Below are positions 43,650 through 56,160 of a DNA stretch of 64,000 bases, piece by piece (position 1 is the first letter of the stretch; the number at the start of each line of letters is the position of its first letter). The stretch lies in assembly GCA_026122225.1 (NCBI GenBank), contig JANEZZ010001677.1:1044501-1108500 (forward strand), given 5' to 3'. The notes under the pieces are model-generated. The model made no database searches. It was not told the DNA's origin and saw only the letters and a program-made list of their open reading frames with translations. A program made the translations under genes and the position numbers. This stretch comes from Heloderma charlesbogerti. Its lineage: Eukaryota > Chordata > Lepidosauria > Squamata > Helodermatidae.

Positions 43650-46600
43650 TTCTGAAAGCGAAGCATGGTGTACGTTCTTGTGTCTGTTTTCTTAAGGGCT
43701 TATTTTGCATTTTGAGGGGCGGGAGAAGCATTCTCAGCTTGCAGCTGGTGTCTTCTGGTCAGGCAAAGAGCGTGAATTACTTTTGCATTTCATGACAAGT
43801 CTCTAGGTGACCCTCAAAGTAATAAGTTACCTAAGATACCTGAGATCCTACTCTGCCTCTTCTGGAGATTCCTGCAATCGGTCCCTTCTTTGGAGCATTT
43901 CTAATGTGTGCACTTTCTGCCATGCTCAAGAGGTTTGCCTGGGATTTGGACCTTGGCTACCAGGTTGTGCTTTCTCTCATGGGGCTTTTCAGTGGGTGTC
44001 TTGGCTGCGCACAAGTGTTTTTTAGGGGTACTTGTCCCTTGAAAGAGGACTTTGGTTTCAAAGCTAAGACTAAAATCCTATACACCAGCATTTGCCAACT
44101 GGTGCCTGCAAGATGGCTGCATATTATGGGAATTGTAGTCCAGCACAACTGAAGGGTACCAGACTGGCAAACCCTGCTGTACGCAATTACCTGGTAGTAA
44201 GCCCCCTTGAAAAGAGGGAATTCGCTTTTGAGTAGACTTGTGCTGGATTGCAATACGCCTTTCCATGCTTAACCTTCGTAATGCTGCTAGAGCCACGGCT
44301 TAACCTCTATTTCACTTTCTGCAAACCAGCGTCAGGTATTTGGAACAGGTTAAAAATTGCAACACAAGCGTTGTGTCACCCCTTCCTTCTCGTTTTAAAG
44401 GCCATGTTCCAGCTTCTTGCCTGACTGCGCACCCACAATTAGTGTTTTTTGCTGCGGTTAGTTTCGGGGTGTAGAAGTCGGAAGGAAAAACACGCATGCC
44501 ACGCCAGAGAGCAGCTGTTCATTGGCTAGGGCGCCGCTCACCCTTCTGCTTCCAGGGCCTTGCGCTTCGCCTTTCAAGGGAGCAGAAGTCTGGACTTGTT
44601 CCCCACCCGCAACAGGAAGCTTGTGAAACCTGTGTTCTAATCTTGCCGCACCGTGCGCATAGGAGCAGTGGGGAGGATTTCACTTTGCCCTCTGATCTCG
44701 TGCCAGCCCTGTGACAAGCCTTGGCCACAACACCTCCCGTTTCTAAGAAGACCAAATGGGTCTCCCGGAGCTTGTGACTTGCCTGCCGCTGTGCCTCTGC
44801 CTGCCTGCCCAGGGGTTCAGACTTCCCACACTTCCTTGTAGATCTCGGCCAAGCCTGCAGCACACCATAGAGTACTGGTCACAGAGCAAAGCAGGTTCTT
44901 GTTCTAAAAGGAAAAAAGCCCCTCTGCTTTCACTGCCCCAACCTGCTGCTAGATTGCTGGGTGGAAAACCCACGCGCCGAGGGACATCAGGGCGCCGCTG
45001 GCGACGGGCTGGGCGGGGGTGGCTTTCCCCACGCGCATACGCACGTTGCAGCCCCCGTGGCCCGGGTAGCGGGTGGCGGGGAAGCCCCCGAGGAGGGAGT
45101 TTCTGCAGGTTTGCAATTTCGGGGCGGGGGCGGCGCGAAGAGGCACGGCAGGAAAGCGGTGCTCGGGGGATTTCATTTCTTCCTCGCCCACCAGATCTGT
45201 TTGGGTTGGAAGTCGGCACGAAGCTCCATCAAGGCCATTTGTGGGGCCGAGGCCCAAGGGAATGTTCCTCTCCGCTCTAAATGCTTGCAGAGTGGGGGGG
45301 GGCAGGTGGGAGATGTCCCCTGTGCAGCTTGGCTTTGTTGCTCGAGCGATGCACCAGCCTCGTGGACCAGGGCTCCTTTGCGGATGAGGGCCCGAGCGGA
45401 GCCAGTCTGCCGTCTTTTTTGCGGCCTGCTCCAACCCGCACCCCCTGCATAAAAGACCCTGAGAGCCAGCGCAATTCAGGGACAAGGACGCAAACATCTG
45501 GAGGAAAGACGCCGCCTTGTACCATGTCAGACCACAGTTCCGGCTGAGTTGCTGCCCTCGTGGCTGGGCACTGCCTGCTTCCTTCTGCCAACTGACCTCT
45601 GCGGCAGGCGGAGGCACATCGGTGACTTCTGCGCTCGGGCACGCACTCACACCGGTCGTGGGCTTGGCCTGTGCCCTATAGCTCCTTTCCAAAGGCCACA
45701 GCACAGCCGAAACATGTTGGGCTTTCCACAAATAAAACCTTTGCACCCTGAGATGCTCCTCTTGGGGTCTGCTCTGGATGCTCACCGGCCTTTGCACCCA
45801 CACTTACAGCTACCAAGGCTCAGCCTGAGGCCCATCTCAGCCCCAGCTGCTCGGAAGGCCAGAGGGGAACTGATGGGGTTTTCCCAAGCGAGAAATGCAG
45901 AGGGCAAGCGGGGAAACAAGCGAGTGTTTGAGTAGGAAGAGAGCTATGTAAATACAGCTAGCTGGCCCAAACAAGCCGAGGTTTTATGGGAGCTCCGTTG
46001 GGGGGCTGGCCTGCAGAAGGCCAGTTTTCTGATTGAGGGTGTCACCTAGGCCCCATCCATGGGCTACTCAGCACCAGTAGCCAAGCACCCCAGACACTCC
46101 TGGAGGGCAATTTAGTTCTGGTCAAGCCTCCATTTTCAGGAGGTGTCTACCCCTGACTGGAGGGCGAGCAGAAGTTGCCCTCTTGGCCTGCTGTTGTTCT
46201 GATGAGGCCAGATTATAGTATACCTGGGCGCAGCCTCCCATTTTGTCCTTTTGTGCTTATCTTCTTTTGTGTGTATATGTGTGCATGTGATGTTCTTTGG
46301 CTTTTCTCGTGAGTCAGCCCACCCCTTGGAAGTGGAGCCAAAAAAAGCAACACATTTCTCTTGAGTGGCAGAGAAAGGGGTGGTGTTCTTCAATGTGCTT
46401 TAGCGCTGTTCAGCTACCTCTAATGCATCCAGTGTGAATCCCGGCAAGATAAAATGGATGCCTCTAAAAGAGGAGGTGCCGGGTTTAATTATGGCTCTGC
46501 CATAGCAGGAAGTGTGTCCTCCTCCACAGGTGGCTTTCCACACAGCTCAGAATACCATCCCCTACACCACGTAATTGTAGTCTCAGACCTCAGCACCCCT

Positions 46601-46900
46601 CCCATTTCAACCTTTTCCTGGCCCCGAGCAGGAAAACCTGGGGCATCTAGGATGAGGCTGAAACACAGACAACAGTGCCTCAAAACAAAAGACACAGTTG
46701 GTGTCCTTTTATGACATACTGATGAAACTGGACTCCGTGGGAATATTCCGATTTTGCTCACACCTTTCTAAAAGGGTTGAACCCTGAAAGCACTACGTTG
46801 CTACCATGTACATGGGACCTGCTCTCAGGTGAGGGTGTACAGGGTCGCAGTACAAGTATCTCTATTTTCCAACACTGCTGTAAGGCCAAACCGAGGATAC
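43650..46900. other. GADD45B downstream intergenic region
   Basis: No gene recognised. A MITE-like copy nested in another lies at about 44065-44260 (AAAATCCTATACA ... TGGATTGCAATACG with a short palindromic repeat inside). A CpG-rich island-like block lies at about 44960-45200. No exon with convincing homology was found on either strand. Confidence 0.5.
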
Positions 46901-46999
46901 TTATTTCCTCACTGTAATTAAACCAGAACAGTAGATGGACTTTGTGTATATGTGAGGTTTCAATCTTCACCATGTCACAACTGGACAGTTTGCAGCACT

Positions 47000-47400
47000 T
47001 TTGAGTTGCTAAATTAACACCCAGTGCATCTGAGTTCAAGCAAAGCATTCTGGTTTGATTGAGCAGATCGGCTCTTGCAAAGCATGGGTTTGCTCAATAA
47101 GGCACTGTGTCTGTGTGTGAAATTGTCATCTTCACTGTGTTATAGCCAGATGCTGTGCAACACTAAGTTAACATGCACTGCAGCTGAGCTCTTGCAAAGC
47201 ACTCTGGTTGGACACTGCCACTCAGCTTTTGCAAATCAGGCCTTTGCCTCAGTAAGGTGTTCTCTCTGTGTGTGTTACAATCTTAACTGTGTTGCGGCCC
47301 TTTTGAGTTGCTAAACGGGAAGGCAGGGCAGCTGCGCTCTTGCAACAGGCTCTGGCAGCTCACCTCTTGCAAAGCATCACTTTGGCTCAACCAGGCCGTT
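47000..47400. repeat. ~150-bp diverged tandem repeat, about 2.6 units
   Basis: Matching blocks recur at about 150-base steps: GAGTTGCTAAATTAACACCC (47003), CACTAAGTTAACATGCACTG (47160), GAGTTGCTAAACGGGAAGGC (47303). Each is followed by CTCTTGCAAAGCA-type and TCAATAAGGCACTGTGTCTG / TCAGTAAGGTGTTCTCTCTG blocks. Not a LINE or SINE that I recognise. Confidence 0.7.
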
Positions 47401-48334
47401 CTCCACCCTTTGGGCTCTGTGGATGCTCTGCTTTGCCCCTCCTACATACCGACCTACAAGCAGCGCTTCTCTCCTTCATCTGTTCAAGTCGTTCCTTTCG
47501 ACCGTCTTCCTGCGCCGCAGCTGGTTGCCAGGAGCCCGTCAGTCCAGGAGCAGCGCTGGCACAACTGCCGAGGAATGAAAGGCCCCACTCCACCCTCATA
47601 ATAGTCATGAGGCGCTGCAGCAGAGGCTGCCTGCTGTTCCTGTGGTGCCCGCACTCCTGGCTTCGGTTGTTTTGTTGAAGGGAAGCTGGTAATTGGAGAG
47701 CTTGGTTGGAATTTAAGATCATCGCAACAATTGTGCCAGCTCCTTTTTCTGGGCTTAGCACTGTGAACAGCTCCCTTCCTACCTCTTTGGGGGCTTATAG
47801 GTCCCTGTCGATTTTATTCTGAATTATGATTAACATTAATATAATGTTATTGGGGGCAGAGAAGAGGAGGGAAGGAGGCTGATGTTAGAATGAACAGGGA
47901 TCCAAGTCAGCTACCCATATGAAATTCTTGCCATTTTCCTCCTGCCTGGCTTGCCTTATCTGAGCCATCCGATACCATCCACTTGTCTTTAAGTCGAAGT
48001 TTTCTGAGCAATGTTGATAAGCGGTTCATTTCAAATAATCTTTGCAGGGAGCCAAGTTGCACAAAGGAAACATGAGCAGCTTTCAAGAGCTGCTTCTGGG
48101 TCGATTTAAAGGGGGAGAAATAAGCGAGATAAGCTTTGCCGGAGGTCGGCTGCCAGGCGAGTTCAAGATTAGAATTGGCAAATAAACGAGGCCAGGAGCA
48201 ATGAAAAAGGGGTGCAAGCCATCACTATGGCACAGCAGAGAGGTAACCAAGCTTGGGGGCGGGAGGACATAAGGGTCCCCTACATGACCATGAAACCTCA
48301 CTTTGTATTAATCCTGGCCTGCTCTCTGATCCAC

Positions 48335-48560
48335 TGTGTAACTGGCAAGTTCCAGAGACAGGGCCTTTTCTGTGGTGACCCTGTGTAGAATCCCCTTCCC
48401 CAGGGAGTATGCAGAGCCCCCTTTTTGTGGGCTGTTAGGGAGAATTTTAAACGACTTCTTTCTTCCATTCTGCATTTGGTTCATTTTTTAGTGCACTGTT
48501 TGTTGTCTGTTTTTGTGCTGCTGCGCCTGCTGGCTTTAGCGATTTTATGCGTGGAATAGT
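48335..48560 (+). mobile_element. L2-like 3'-end fragment
   Basis: GGGCCTTTTCTGTGGTGACC then CCTTCCCCAGGGAG corresponds to the L2 RAFSVVAPRLWNSLP region in degenerate form, followed by a TTTTAG-rich 3' UTR. Confidence 0.55.
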
Positions 48561-48690
48561 GCTGATTTTTTTTAGGGTTTTTTTTTTGCATTTTGAATGT
48601 TGCTGATTGTTTTTAGAGTTTATTTCTTTTGCATTTTGAATATTGCTGATTGTTTTTAGGGTTTATTTCTTTTGCATTTTAAAGTCTGCT
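48555..48690. repeat. TGCTGATTGTTTTTAGGGTT tandem repeat
   Basis: Two to three units of about 50 bases: TTGCTGATTGTTTTTAG, then GGTTTATTTCTTTTGCATTT. Confidence 0.85.
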
Positions 48691-49042
48691 GGCATCTGTT
48701 TGGTGAGGTTTGAGTAGGGTGAGAAATCTATTAAATAGCAGCAATTGCATCTCCCAGATTCTATTCCAACACTCTTTAACACTAACCTTCCCACAACCTG
48801 GAGCCCTCCAGGTGTGATGGACTACAACTCCCATCATTCCTTGGCACCAGGTTGGAAGACGCTGCTGTAACCACGACACAGTTCATAATGTGGGTATGTA
48901 TTTCTGCATTAACGAACCAAAAAGTGGGGGAATTGGCTTTCGCATTTTCCATGGCGGCATGTTTGCGTGCACAGGGCAGATGCAAGATACCTGAGCCCCA
49001 GGATGGACTAGAGGAAGACCTGGTTCAAATCCCTGCTTAGCC

Positions 49043-49069
49043 AACACACACACACACACACACACACAC
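49043..49069. repeat. (AC)n microsatellite
   Basis: Pure AC run of about 27 bases inside a CORE-SINE-like sequence. Confidence 0.95.
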
Positions 49070-49149
49070 TCCCTTTCTCTCTCTAATCTGCCCAACAGGT
49101 TAGTTGTGATGTTAAAAATAAATTAAAGGTATTACAATATATGGATTAT

Positions 49150-51640
49150 AAAATAAGCAGAGTGCCAGGCCCTGTTGGCCCTTGAGCTCCGAGAGACATG
49201 GTGGGACCACAGTTCCCATCATCCTTGACCATTGGCCATGGTGGCTGGGGTGGACAGGAGTTGGATTTCACATCTTCCCCCACCCCTGGCCTAGAAAGGA
49301 GGAGGGATGTTAGAAACGGCAGACATTTGTAATCCGCCCAGGGAACATTAGTTATTGGATGGATTAGAAATGTAGTAAATAAATAAAATAATGAAGCACC
49401 AGAAAAGATCTTTAAATTTCACAGGGAATCCAGGATCTGCCTAGCCTCAGCCCTATCACACCCCCAAATCCTGCCCCATAAGGAGAGACTGCCCTCCTCT
49501 AGTCAAGTCACTCAAGACAACCTGGGCTGAGCTAGGAAAGCTAAATTTTGCTGTCCTTCTAACTCCAGGGCATTTCCTGACTTCATCCCCATAATTCAGG
49601 CCTGGCGAAGATGCAGAGCTATGCAGGAAGTTGACTTCTGCTCCCACACTTTCTCTTCCATCTCCACAGCCTTGAGGACTAGTGACTTGCTTTTTAAAAA
49701 CCTTCAAAAAAATAATAATGAGGCTTCACTGCATTTTACACCCAGTACCACAGCAGATGTACTCTTTTGCCACAAGCTTCCCACAGACAATTCGGTTCAG
49801 ATTCTAAAAACGGGGCTGGGGTCACTTCGGAGACCTCCCGCATCCCAGTTTTGTACAGAGGTGTTATTCTAAAAGGGAACTCCAGACTCGGGGCTCTAAC
49901 CACAAAGGGTTGTCAGAGAGGGCATGGTGCTCTCAGAGATTTTTGAGACCCCTCCCATCAATGGTAAACTTTTTTAAAAATAAAAAGTCTCTAGGCCCGA
50001 AACGCAAGAAAATAAAGGGAACATTATGCCAGAGGTATTATTAACAGAGCAATCCTAGACACGGCTTTCCCAACCTGGGACTGCAGCTCCCAGCATGCCC
50101 CAGCCAGCATGGCCAAGGTCAGGAATGCTGGGAGTTGTAGTCCAAACCCCCCGGAAGGGAACCAGCTGGGGGACAAACCACCATAAAATGACAGCCATCC
50201 ATCTGGATGAGCCGATCTGATGTCTTATTATGTTTCTGTCGCCTTTACATTCATCTTACAAAAATATAAATACAAGAAAGTTGTACCCACAAACTACATA
50301 TTGTATAGTACACACAACAAACAAGTGAGATTGCTGGTTTGCAGTGCTCCTTCATATTTTCTTTTTTTCCTCCTTGGCTTCCTTGCAAGAGGAAAAAAAA
50401 GGTGGGATATAAATGCAATAATAATAATAATAATAGTAATAGTAATAATATAGCCGAAGTCCTCTCCATTTTATCCTCACAACAAATCTGGAAGGCAAGT
50501 TATTCCTTGAGATTTATTTATTCCTTGAATAATACAGTGCTTCAGGCCCCCGTTGCCTGGCCCCAGCCGCTTTCCTCCAACCACCAGTCATTTGGTGGGT
50601 TTCAGCCTTTTGTGCGCTCCCCACCACCACCCCAATGCTACAGGGGTGGAATGTCTCTCTGTAGGCCATGTTGCTGGCGGTCTGAGTTGCTGCTTGCTGG
50701 CAGTCCGAGCTCGAAGCTAAAATCCAAGGAAGACTTCAACCCATGGGCTGAAAGGAGTTCTGCATTGCAGCCCTGCATTATAAGGACTTTAGAAGAGCCC
50801 TTCTGCATTAGGCCAAGGTCTGTCCATTTTGCTAACCCAGCGTTGTGCTTCCAGCAGTGGACAGCCAGAGGTTGCCTCTTGAAGACCGTGGAAGTTGAAA
50901 GCAAGTGCATCTGCTGCCTCGGCACCAATATCTGTTTTGATGTTGGATTCCAGAGCCCCATCTACATGATCCTTTCACTCTGGGGTGGCAGCAAGTCAAG
51001 GTCCTTCGGGACAGACGACCTAGTTGCCACTTTGCAGCCATCCATGGTTTTCTCCCAGAAAATGCGGATTTCCAAGGAGGTGTCTTGCTGCAATGTTTTT
51101 GGTTTGCTGCAGGCTTCCCGCAGTGGCGAGCCGTCTGTCCCTTCACCAAACCGACTTCGCATTTTGCAGTGGGCGTTTTGTAGGCGTGCGTAGTGCTTGC
51201 GTCACTCTGGCGCCCCTTTACTCCCCCCATCCCTTCACAGCTGTGCAGTTACAGAGGCACGGAGAGGCATTTTCATTTATTTAATCAAATTTCCGCACAT
51301 TTCTGCAGCTTCACATCTTCGCAATGGTTGCTGTTGCACTCAGTGCCCAAGGGCCGCGGGAGTCTTAGGGGAGGGCCAACTTCACTCCGGCCACCATTTC
51401 GGAGCGATGGGTAAGCATGTACCACTCACGCTTGTGAATGCAAACCATCACGAGAGTCTCAGGTTGGGGAACTGCCAAACAGTTGGTGTGGAAATGAAGG
51501 AGCACAGAATATCCACTTTTTACCTAACGAGGGACGGACGGACACAACAGAACCTCTAAAATACAAAACAGCCATTGAAGTGTTGCACCCCCACACTCAC
51601 AGACTGCACAGCTGCGCATTAAAGTATAATGGCAAAAAAA
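49150..51640. other. Intergenic DNA
   Basis: No gene established. Short palindromic repeats lie at 49190-49275 and 50060-50165. A (TAA)n run is at 50416-50451. A plus-strand open frame of 284 codons (50339-51193) is unlike any protein I recognise, and the minus strand is also open in part of it. Confidence 0.45.
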
Positions 51641-52971
51641 GGGCAAGGTGGAGTCTGCTAGGGAAGAGCGCAGTAAAGAGAGGGACAGGGGCAGTGCAAC
51701 CCTGTTAATTCGGCTCGATCTCTCATCGGCTTTTGATACCATCGACCATGGTATCCTCCTGGATCGACTCTGTGGGATGGGTATTGGAGACACTGTGCTA
51801 TAGTGGTTCTGCTCCTACCTGGGGCCGATTTCAGAGAGTAACATTGGGTGACCATTCCTCGGCCCCTTGGCATTGAGCTATGGGGTGCCGCAGGGCACCA
51901 TCTTGTCCCCAGTGTTGTTTAACATCTATATGAAGTTGCTGGGAGCGGTCATTAGGGGATTTGGAGCCAAGTCCCATCAGTATGCTGATGACACGCAGCT
52001 CTGTCTCCCTGCGACATCTGAATCAGGAGAGGTTGTGCAAGTCCTGAATCAGTGCCTAGACTCAGTAATGGGCTGGATGAGGGCTAATACACTGAAGCTG
52101 AATCCTGGCAAGACAGAAGCCCTGTGGGTGAGTGGTTCCCGAGTCCAGGAGATAGGCTCATTGCCTGTTCTGGATGGGGTTGCACTCCCTCTGGAAGTAT
52201 CAGGTCCTGTACTCTGGGGTACTCCTAGATCCATCATTGTCGCTGGAGGCCCAAGTGGTCGCAGGCAGCTCAGAGTGCCTTTTGCCAGCTTTGGCTGGTT
52301 CGCCAGCTACAGCCTCTCCTGGACAGGGATAGCTTGACCACGGTGGTACAGGCATTAGTAACCTCAAGACTGGATTACTGCAATGTGCTCTATGCGGGCT
52401 GCCCTTAAGGCTGGTCTGGAAGCTGGAACTAGTGCAGAATGCAGCAGCTCGGCTGTTGGCAGGAGCTGCCCCTTTTCAGCGTGTAACTCCTTTGCTGAGG
52501 GAACTGCACTGGCTGCCTATTCGCTACCAGGCCAGGTTTCAGGTATTAGTACTAGTGTACAACGCCCTAAACAACTTGGGACCAGGATACCTGAGAGAGC
52601 GCCTCCTTCCCTACCAACCTGCCTGGTCACTGAGGTCATCAGAGGGCATGTTCCTGGTGGTTCCACATGGACCTATGGCCCAGCTGGAGTCCACCAGGAG
52701 AAGAGCCTTCAGTGTGGTGGCCCCCTTCCTGTGGAATTCCCTGCCTTTAGAGGTCGGGCAGGCACCAACATTGTGTTCTTTCTGGAGCCTCCTGAAGACG
52801 TTCTTTCAAGAGGCCTTCCTTGCATGACCAGCGGTGGTCTGTTGAATTCCACTTCGTTGGGATTTGTCTTTTTAAAATGTTTTAACTTTTTTAACTCTTT
52901 TAACCATTGTTTTATTTTTATGTTGTTCACCGCTCCTAAATCTTCTGATGAGGAGTGGTATATTAATATTG
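51640..52971 (+). mobile_element. L2-clade LINE (subfamily C), 5'-truncated, frameshifted
   Basis: Motif A region (read in several frames) near 51710-51800. Then YGVPQGTILSPVLFNIYMKL and HQYADDTQLCLPATSES (YADD) in frame 51867-52337. The C-terminal frame 52432-52827 has MQNAAARLLAGAAPFQRVTP and ELHWLPIRYQARFQVLVLVY. Its 3' end GATGAGGAGTGGTATATTAA leads into (GATA)n. It differs enough from the other two L2 groups to be a third subfamily. Confidence 0.9.

Positions 52972-53030
<59 letters not shown>
52972..53030. repeat. (GATA)n microsatellite on an L2 tail
   Basis: Pure TAGA run of nearly 60 bases directly at the 3' end of the L2. Confidence 0.97.
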
Positions 53031-53031
<1 letters not shown>

Positions 53032-54700
53032 ATCTCAAGTGCATCCCAGCAGAAGCGAATTCAAAGCTGAACTGCTGCGCAGTTGTGACAGAGTGGAGGG
53101 CGAAAGTGGTGCCATGTAGACAGGGCCCAGGTAAGGCTTCAAGACATCTCGCATATAGGTAGGGTGTGTGTGTATGTGTGTGCTGCAAATTATGCACCCC
53201 ACCTTCCCTGTGAGCAACTTCAGTGTCAGCAGCATCTGAAAACAACAAGCAAGAATCTCACTTTTAATGAGGCTGACTTCCTGGAAGGCGGAGGAAAAAC
53301 GGAGGTGAAGAAACCGGCACGTGGCTGTGCCATGAACTATCACCAGAGCTGGGGAAAGGAACCCAGGAGTCCCGGCTCCCAGCCTCCTCCTCCAAACTCC
53401 TGGAGCAGCCTACTGTTTTGCAGCCAGAGGTGAATGCAGCTGCAAAACAGGAAGAGCTCCTGGCATTTCGAGGCGGCGGTGATGCGAGGGAGCTGTACCA
53501 GCTGGATTGGGCCCATGTGGAAAGCACAGAGGCCTCATCTCAGAAACGTGTTTGGGAAATCAAAACAACCCATGGGATTGCAACCACACAGCGGTCGCAG
53601 AATGCCGGGTTTGTTGGCAGAAGGGCCTGCTCCGATCTGCGGTTCAGAAGGAGCAGGGCACAGTCAAAACAGCCTGTGTGGATGAGCAAACGTCTGCAGC
53701 TCTGTGCACTTTTAGGGGGAGCTTGACTTGACGTGAGCAAAGCAGGGGTGCAGAACCAAAGCCGGGTTCCCCAGACGGCCACATCTGGTGATTTCTCGCC
53801 TTTTGTGCATTGTTTCCCCTTTTCTAAAAAATTGAAATGCATTTGCCAAGGCTCTGTGCCTGGCAGTGACAGCTTGAAGCTACAAAGGGCTGCTGTTTTT
53901 CGCATCCTTGGCCCTGTCCCCTCCCACCAGCAGAATGCGGCCCTTGAGAGCTTCTATGGAACAGAATCTGGCCCCCGAGCTAAAGGGACTGTAGCCATCT
54001 CCAGTTAAAAACATTTCAGGCAAGCAGGCTGAGAGAACCAGCCCCTCCATCTCTCTCTCTCCTGGCATCACGGAGAGCTGCTGCCAACTCAAAGGGGACA
54101 ATGCAGGGGAAGATGGACCAGTGGCTTGGCTGGGGATGGTGGGTGCTGTAGTCCAACCCATCTGGAGAGCACGAGGCACAAGAAGGTGCTGCAAACCTTT
54201 GTCTTCAGTGAACATATATGCAAAATTCGGCAATGGCCTCTCCGCAGACCTGCCTTGGAGGGTTTTCTTTTTCCTAGTTCCATTTTCTGCCCCCTGCCCC
54301 TGGTAAATCACCACCCAAAGTGATGCTCCTGGCAGCCTGAGTCGCTTGCAGTGTTAGCTGCTGAGGTTCAGCTCCCTCCTCAGGGGCAGTCAAACGTTAA
54401 ACCTTTGAGCAGGGGACGGATGCCAGTTTGCTCTGTCGCGCATGCATGTCTGTGTGACCCCGAAAGCCGACGCACCACCACCACCTCGCCAGAGGTTGAT
54501 CTGCCTCTCGCTGCTGCTGGTGGAGTCAGGTAAGTGTAAGAGCTGGACAGGGAGGGGAACTAAGGACATGGGGAAGCCTGTCCTGTTCCCCTTCTCAGGC
54601 CTATCTGTCAACTTTTCTTTTTCGCCTTTGGCAGCTTGCAGCCTGCTAAGGTTCTCGGTGTTCCTGCCCCAGGACAGCCTCTCCTCTCACAAAGGACAAT
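53031..54700. other. Intergenic DNA
   Basis: No gene recognised. Open frames on both strands are short and without domain signatures. A short palindromic repeat lies near 54110-54190, and a GT-donor-like TCAG/GTAAGT occurs near 54530 without a convincing exon. Confidence 0.4.
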
Positions 54701-54717
54701 CCCAGTCTTGTACTCAC

Positions 54718-54895
54718 CTGACAGCTTGCACGAGAGGAGAGGCCGGGGGGGAGGCCCAGTGGGGAAGCTGGCAGGAGAAAGGGTGGGGGAGCCAGCCTCG
54801 TGCACCTTGGCCGTGATTTCAGTACTGCAAAGCAGGCATGCCAGCAAAGTGACTCCAAGGCAGAGGACCAAGTTCTTCTTTCCCTCCCCGAACAT
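54718..54895 (-). CDS. Candidate first exon with signal peptide or type II membrane segment (unconfirmed)
   Basis: Minus strand, ATG at 54895 (an in-frame ATG also lies at 54922). The frame begins MFGEGKKN, then the hydrophobic stretch LVLCLGVTLLACLLCSTEITA, then a Pro/Ser-rich segment, and ends in ...SCKLSG exactly at a strong donor CAG/GTGAGT (exon end 54718, phase 1). The basic start and hydrophobic core look like a signal peptide or signal anchor. I do not recognise the protein and found no second exon. It may be a chance open frame. Confidence 0.25.
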
Positions 54896-55465
54896 TTCCC
54901 CTGCACTATGGAGAAATGCCACACCAGGGATTCCGCAGAAAGTTCATTCCACCCCGCACAATTCGGGAAAAAGCGGACTCACAGCCTTTTTCCAAAGCAA
55001 GGCCCAGTGGAGAGGCGCCAGGCAAGGAATGTCGAAAGAGCAGTGTTAGGAAAACAGTAAGCGTTTCCAGGATTTCAGCCAGAAACCCCAAATGTCACCC
55101 GTTCCAATCTTTTTTATCCCGACATGAAGAAAATGGCAAGTTGGCACCAGCTGCGTGTGTGTGTGTGTCCTGTTTTTATTTGAAAATGACCGCACGCACG
55201 CACGTGCGCACGCCCCCCAAAGTCAGCAAAATGCTCTGGGCCCCATTTTTTGGAAGAGGCTGAAGGAGCTATGGACTGGTTTTGCATTTGGTTTCCTCAG
55301 TCAGCAAAGGGCTTTTGACAGTGCAATCCTAAACAGGAGCGCAAGCAGGACAGGATAGTGGGGCAGGACCTGGGCCCCATTTGGCAGAACAAGCAGGAAG
55401 GCCCCCAAATGCATAGTTGACCACATTTTTCAGGAAGTGGTGCAGTATACCAGTCTGGTGCCCTC

Positions 55466-55538
55466 CGGATGTTTTGGACTACAATGCCCAGCATTCCTGA
55501 CTGGGGCTGATAGGAGCTGGACTCCATCACCATCTAGG
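55466..55538. repeat. Dispersed palindromic repeat copy
   Basis: GGATGTTTTGGACTACAATG ... GATAGGAGCTGGACTCCATC; one complementary arm is degraded. Confidence 0.6.
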
Positions 55539-55596
55539 GGATGTGGCACACTTTCCCCACCCTGCTCTAGGGCAGAGGGAAAATGGCAACTTCAAC

Positions 55597-55735
55597 CCCT
55601 GAATATTAGAACACAGCTAGAATATCTCCATAAGGGGTTAGAGTTCTCGCCATGAGGACTACAAGCTTGACTTTTAACTTGATACTCAAATTAAAATTGG
55701 ATAGTTGATTGGATACCTAAAGGTTGATACTGCAG
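55597..55735 (+). repeat. Unclassified dispersed repeat, copy 2
   Basis: CCTGAATATTAGAACACAGC, TCTCGCCATGAGGACTACAA, GACTTTTAACTTGATACTCA and GTTGATTGGATACCTAAA, matching 17917-18045 with a short extra segment. Confidence 0.65.
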
Positions 55736-56160
55736 TGTATTTAAAAATTAACTTCAAATTTTAAAGAGACCCTCTGAGTGACTTGAGTTGTGCACCCCTG
55801 CTGCAGCTACTCTGAATAAACAATAAAACGATTTTAAAACTTTGTTTTTAACCTTCACTCCTTTCTCTCTTTGATGGGTCCCCCTTCTGTTCACAGTCTT
55901 CAAAGTGTAAATTGCAAGCATCTTGGGGCAGGGACCTCTTCCTTTTTTGCTTGTGTGCAGCAGACTCACACAGATGGCACCATATGTATAGTCAAGCCAG
56001 AGATATCATTTCTGGACCAAGTGAAGCCAAAGAGAAATAAGAGATCAGGAAAGGACTGCAAATTTCACACACAAATATAAGTACCGGAACAATGAAATAA
56101 TTTATAAAACATAGCTAAAAATGCACAGCAAAAGGGGCAGGTAAAAGCCAGTTTGGGAGG

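Noticed and set aside
54442..54531. Plus-strand candidate exon ending SLLLVESG before GTAAGT
   Set aside because: Good donor but no signal peptide of normal layout, no upstream acceptor and no recognisable homology; weaker than the minus-strand candidate next to it.
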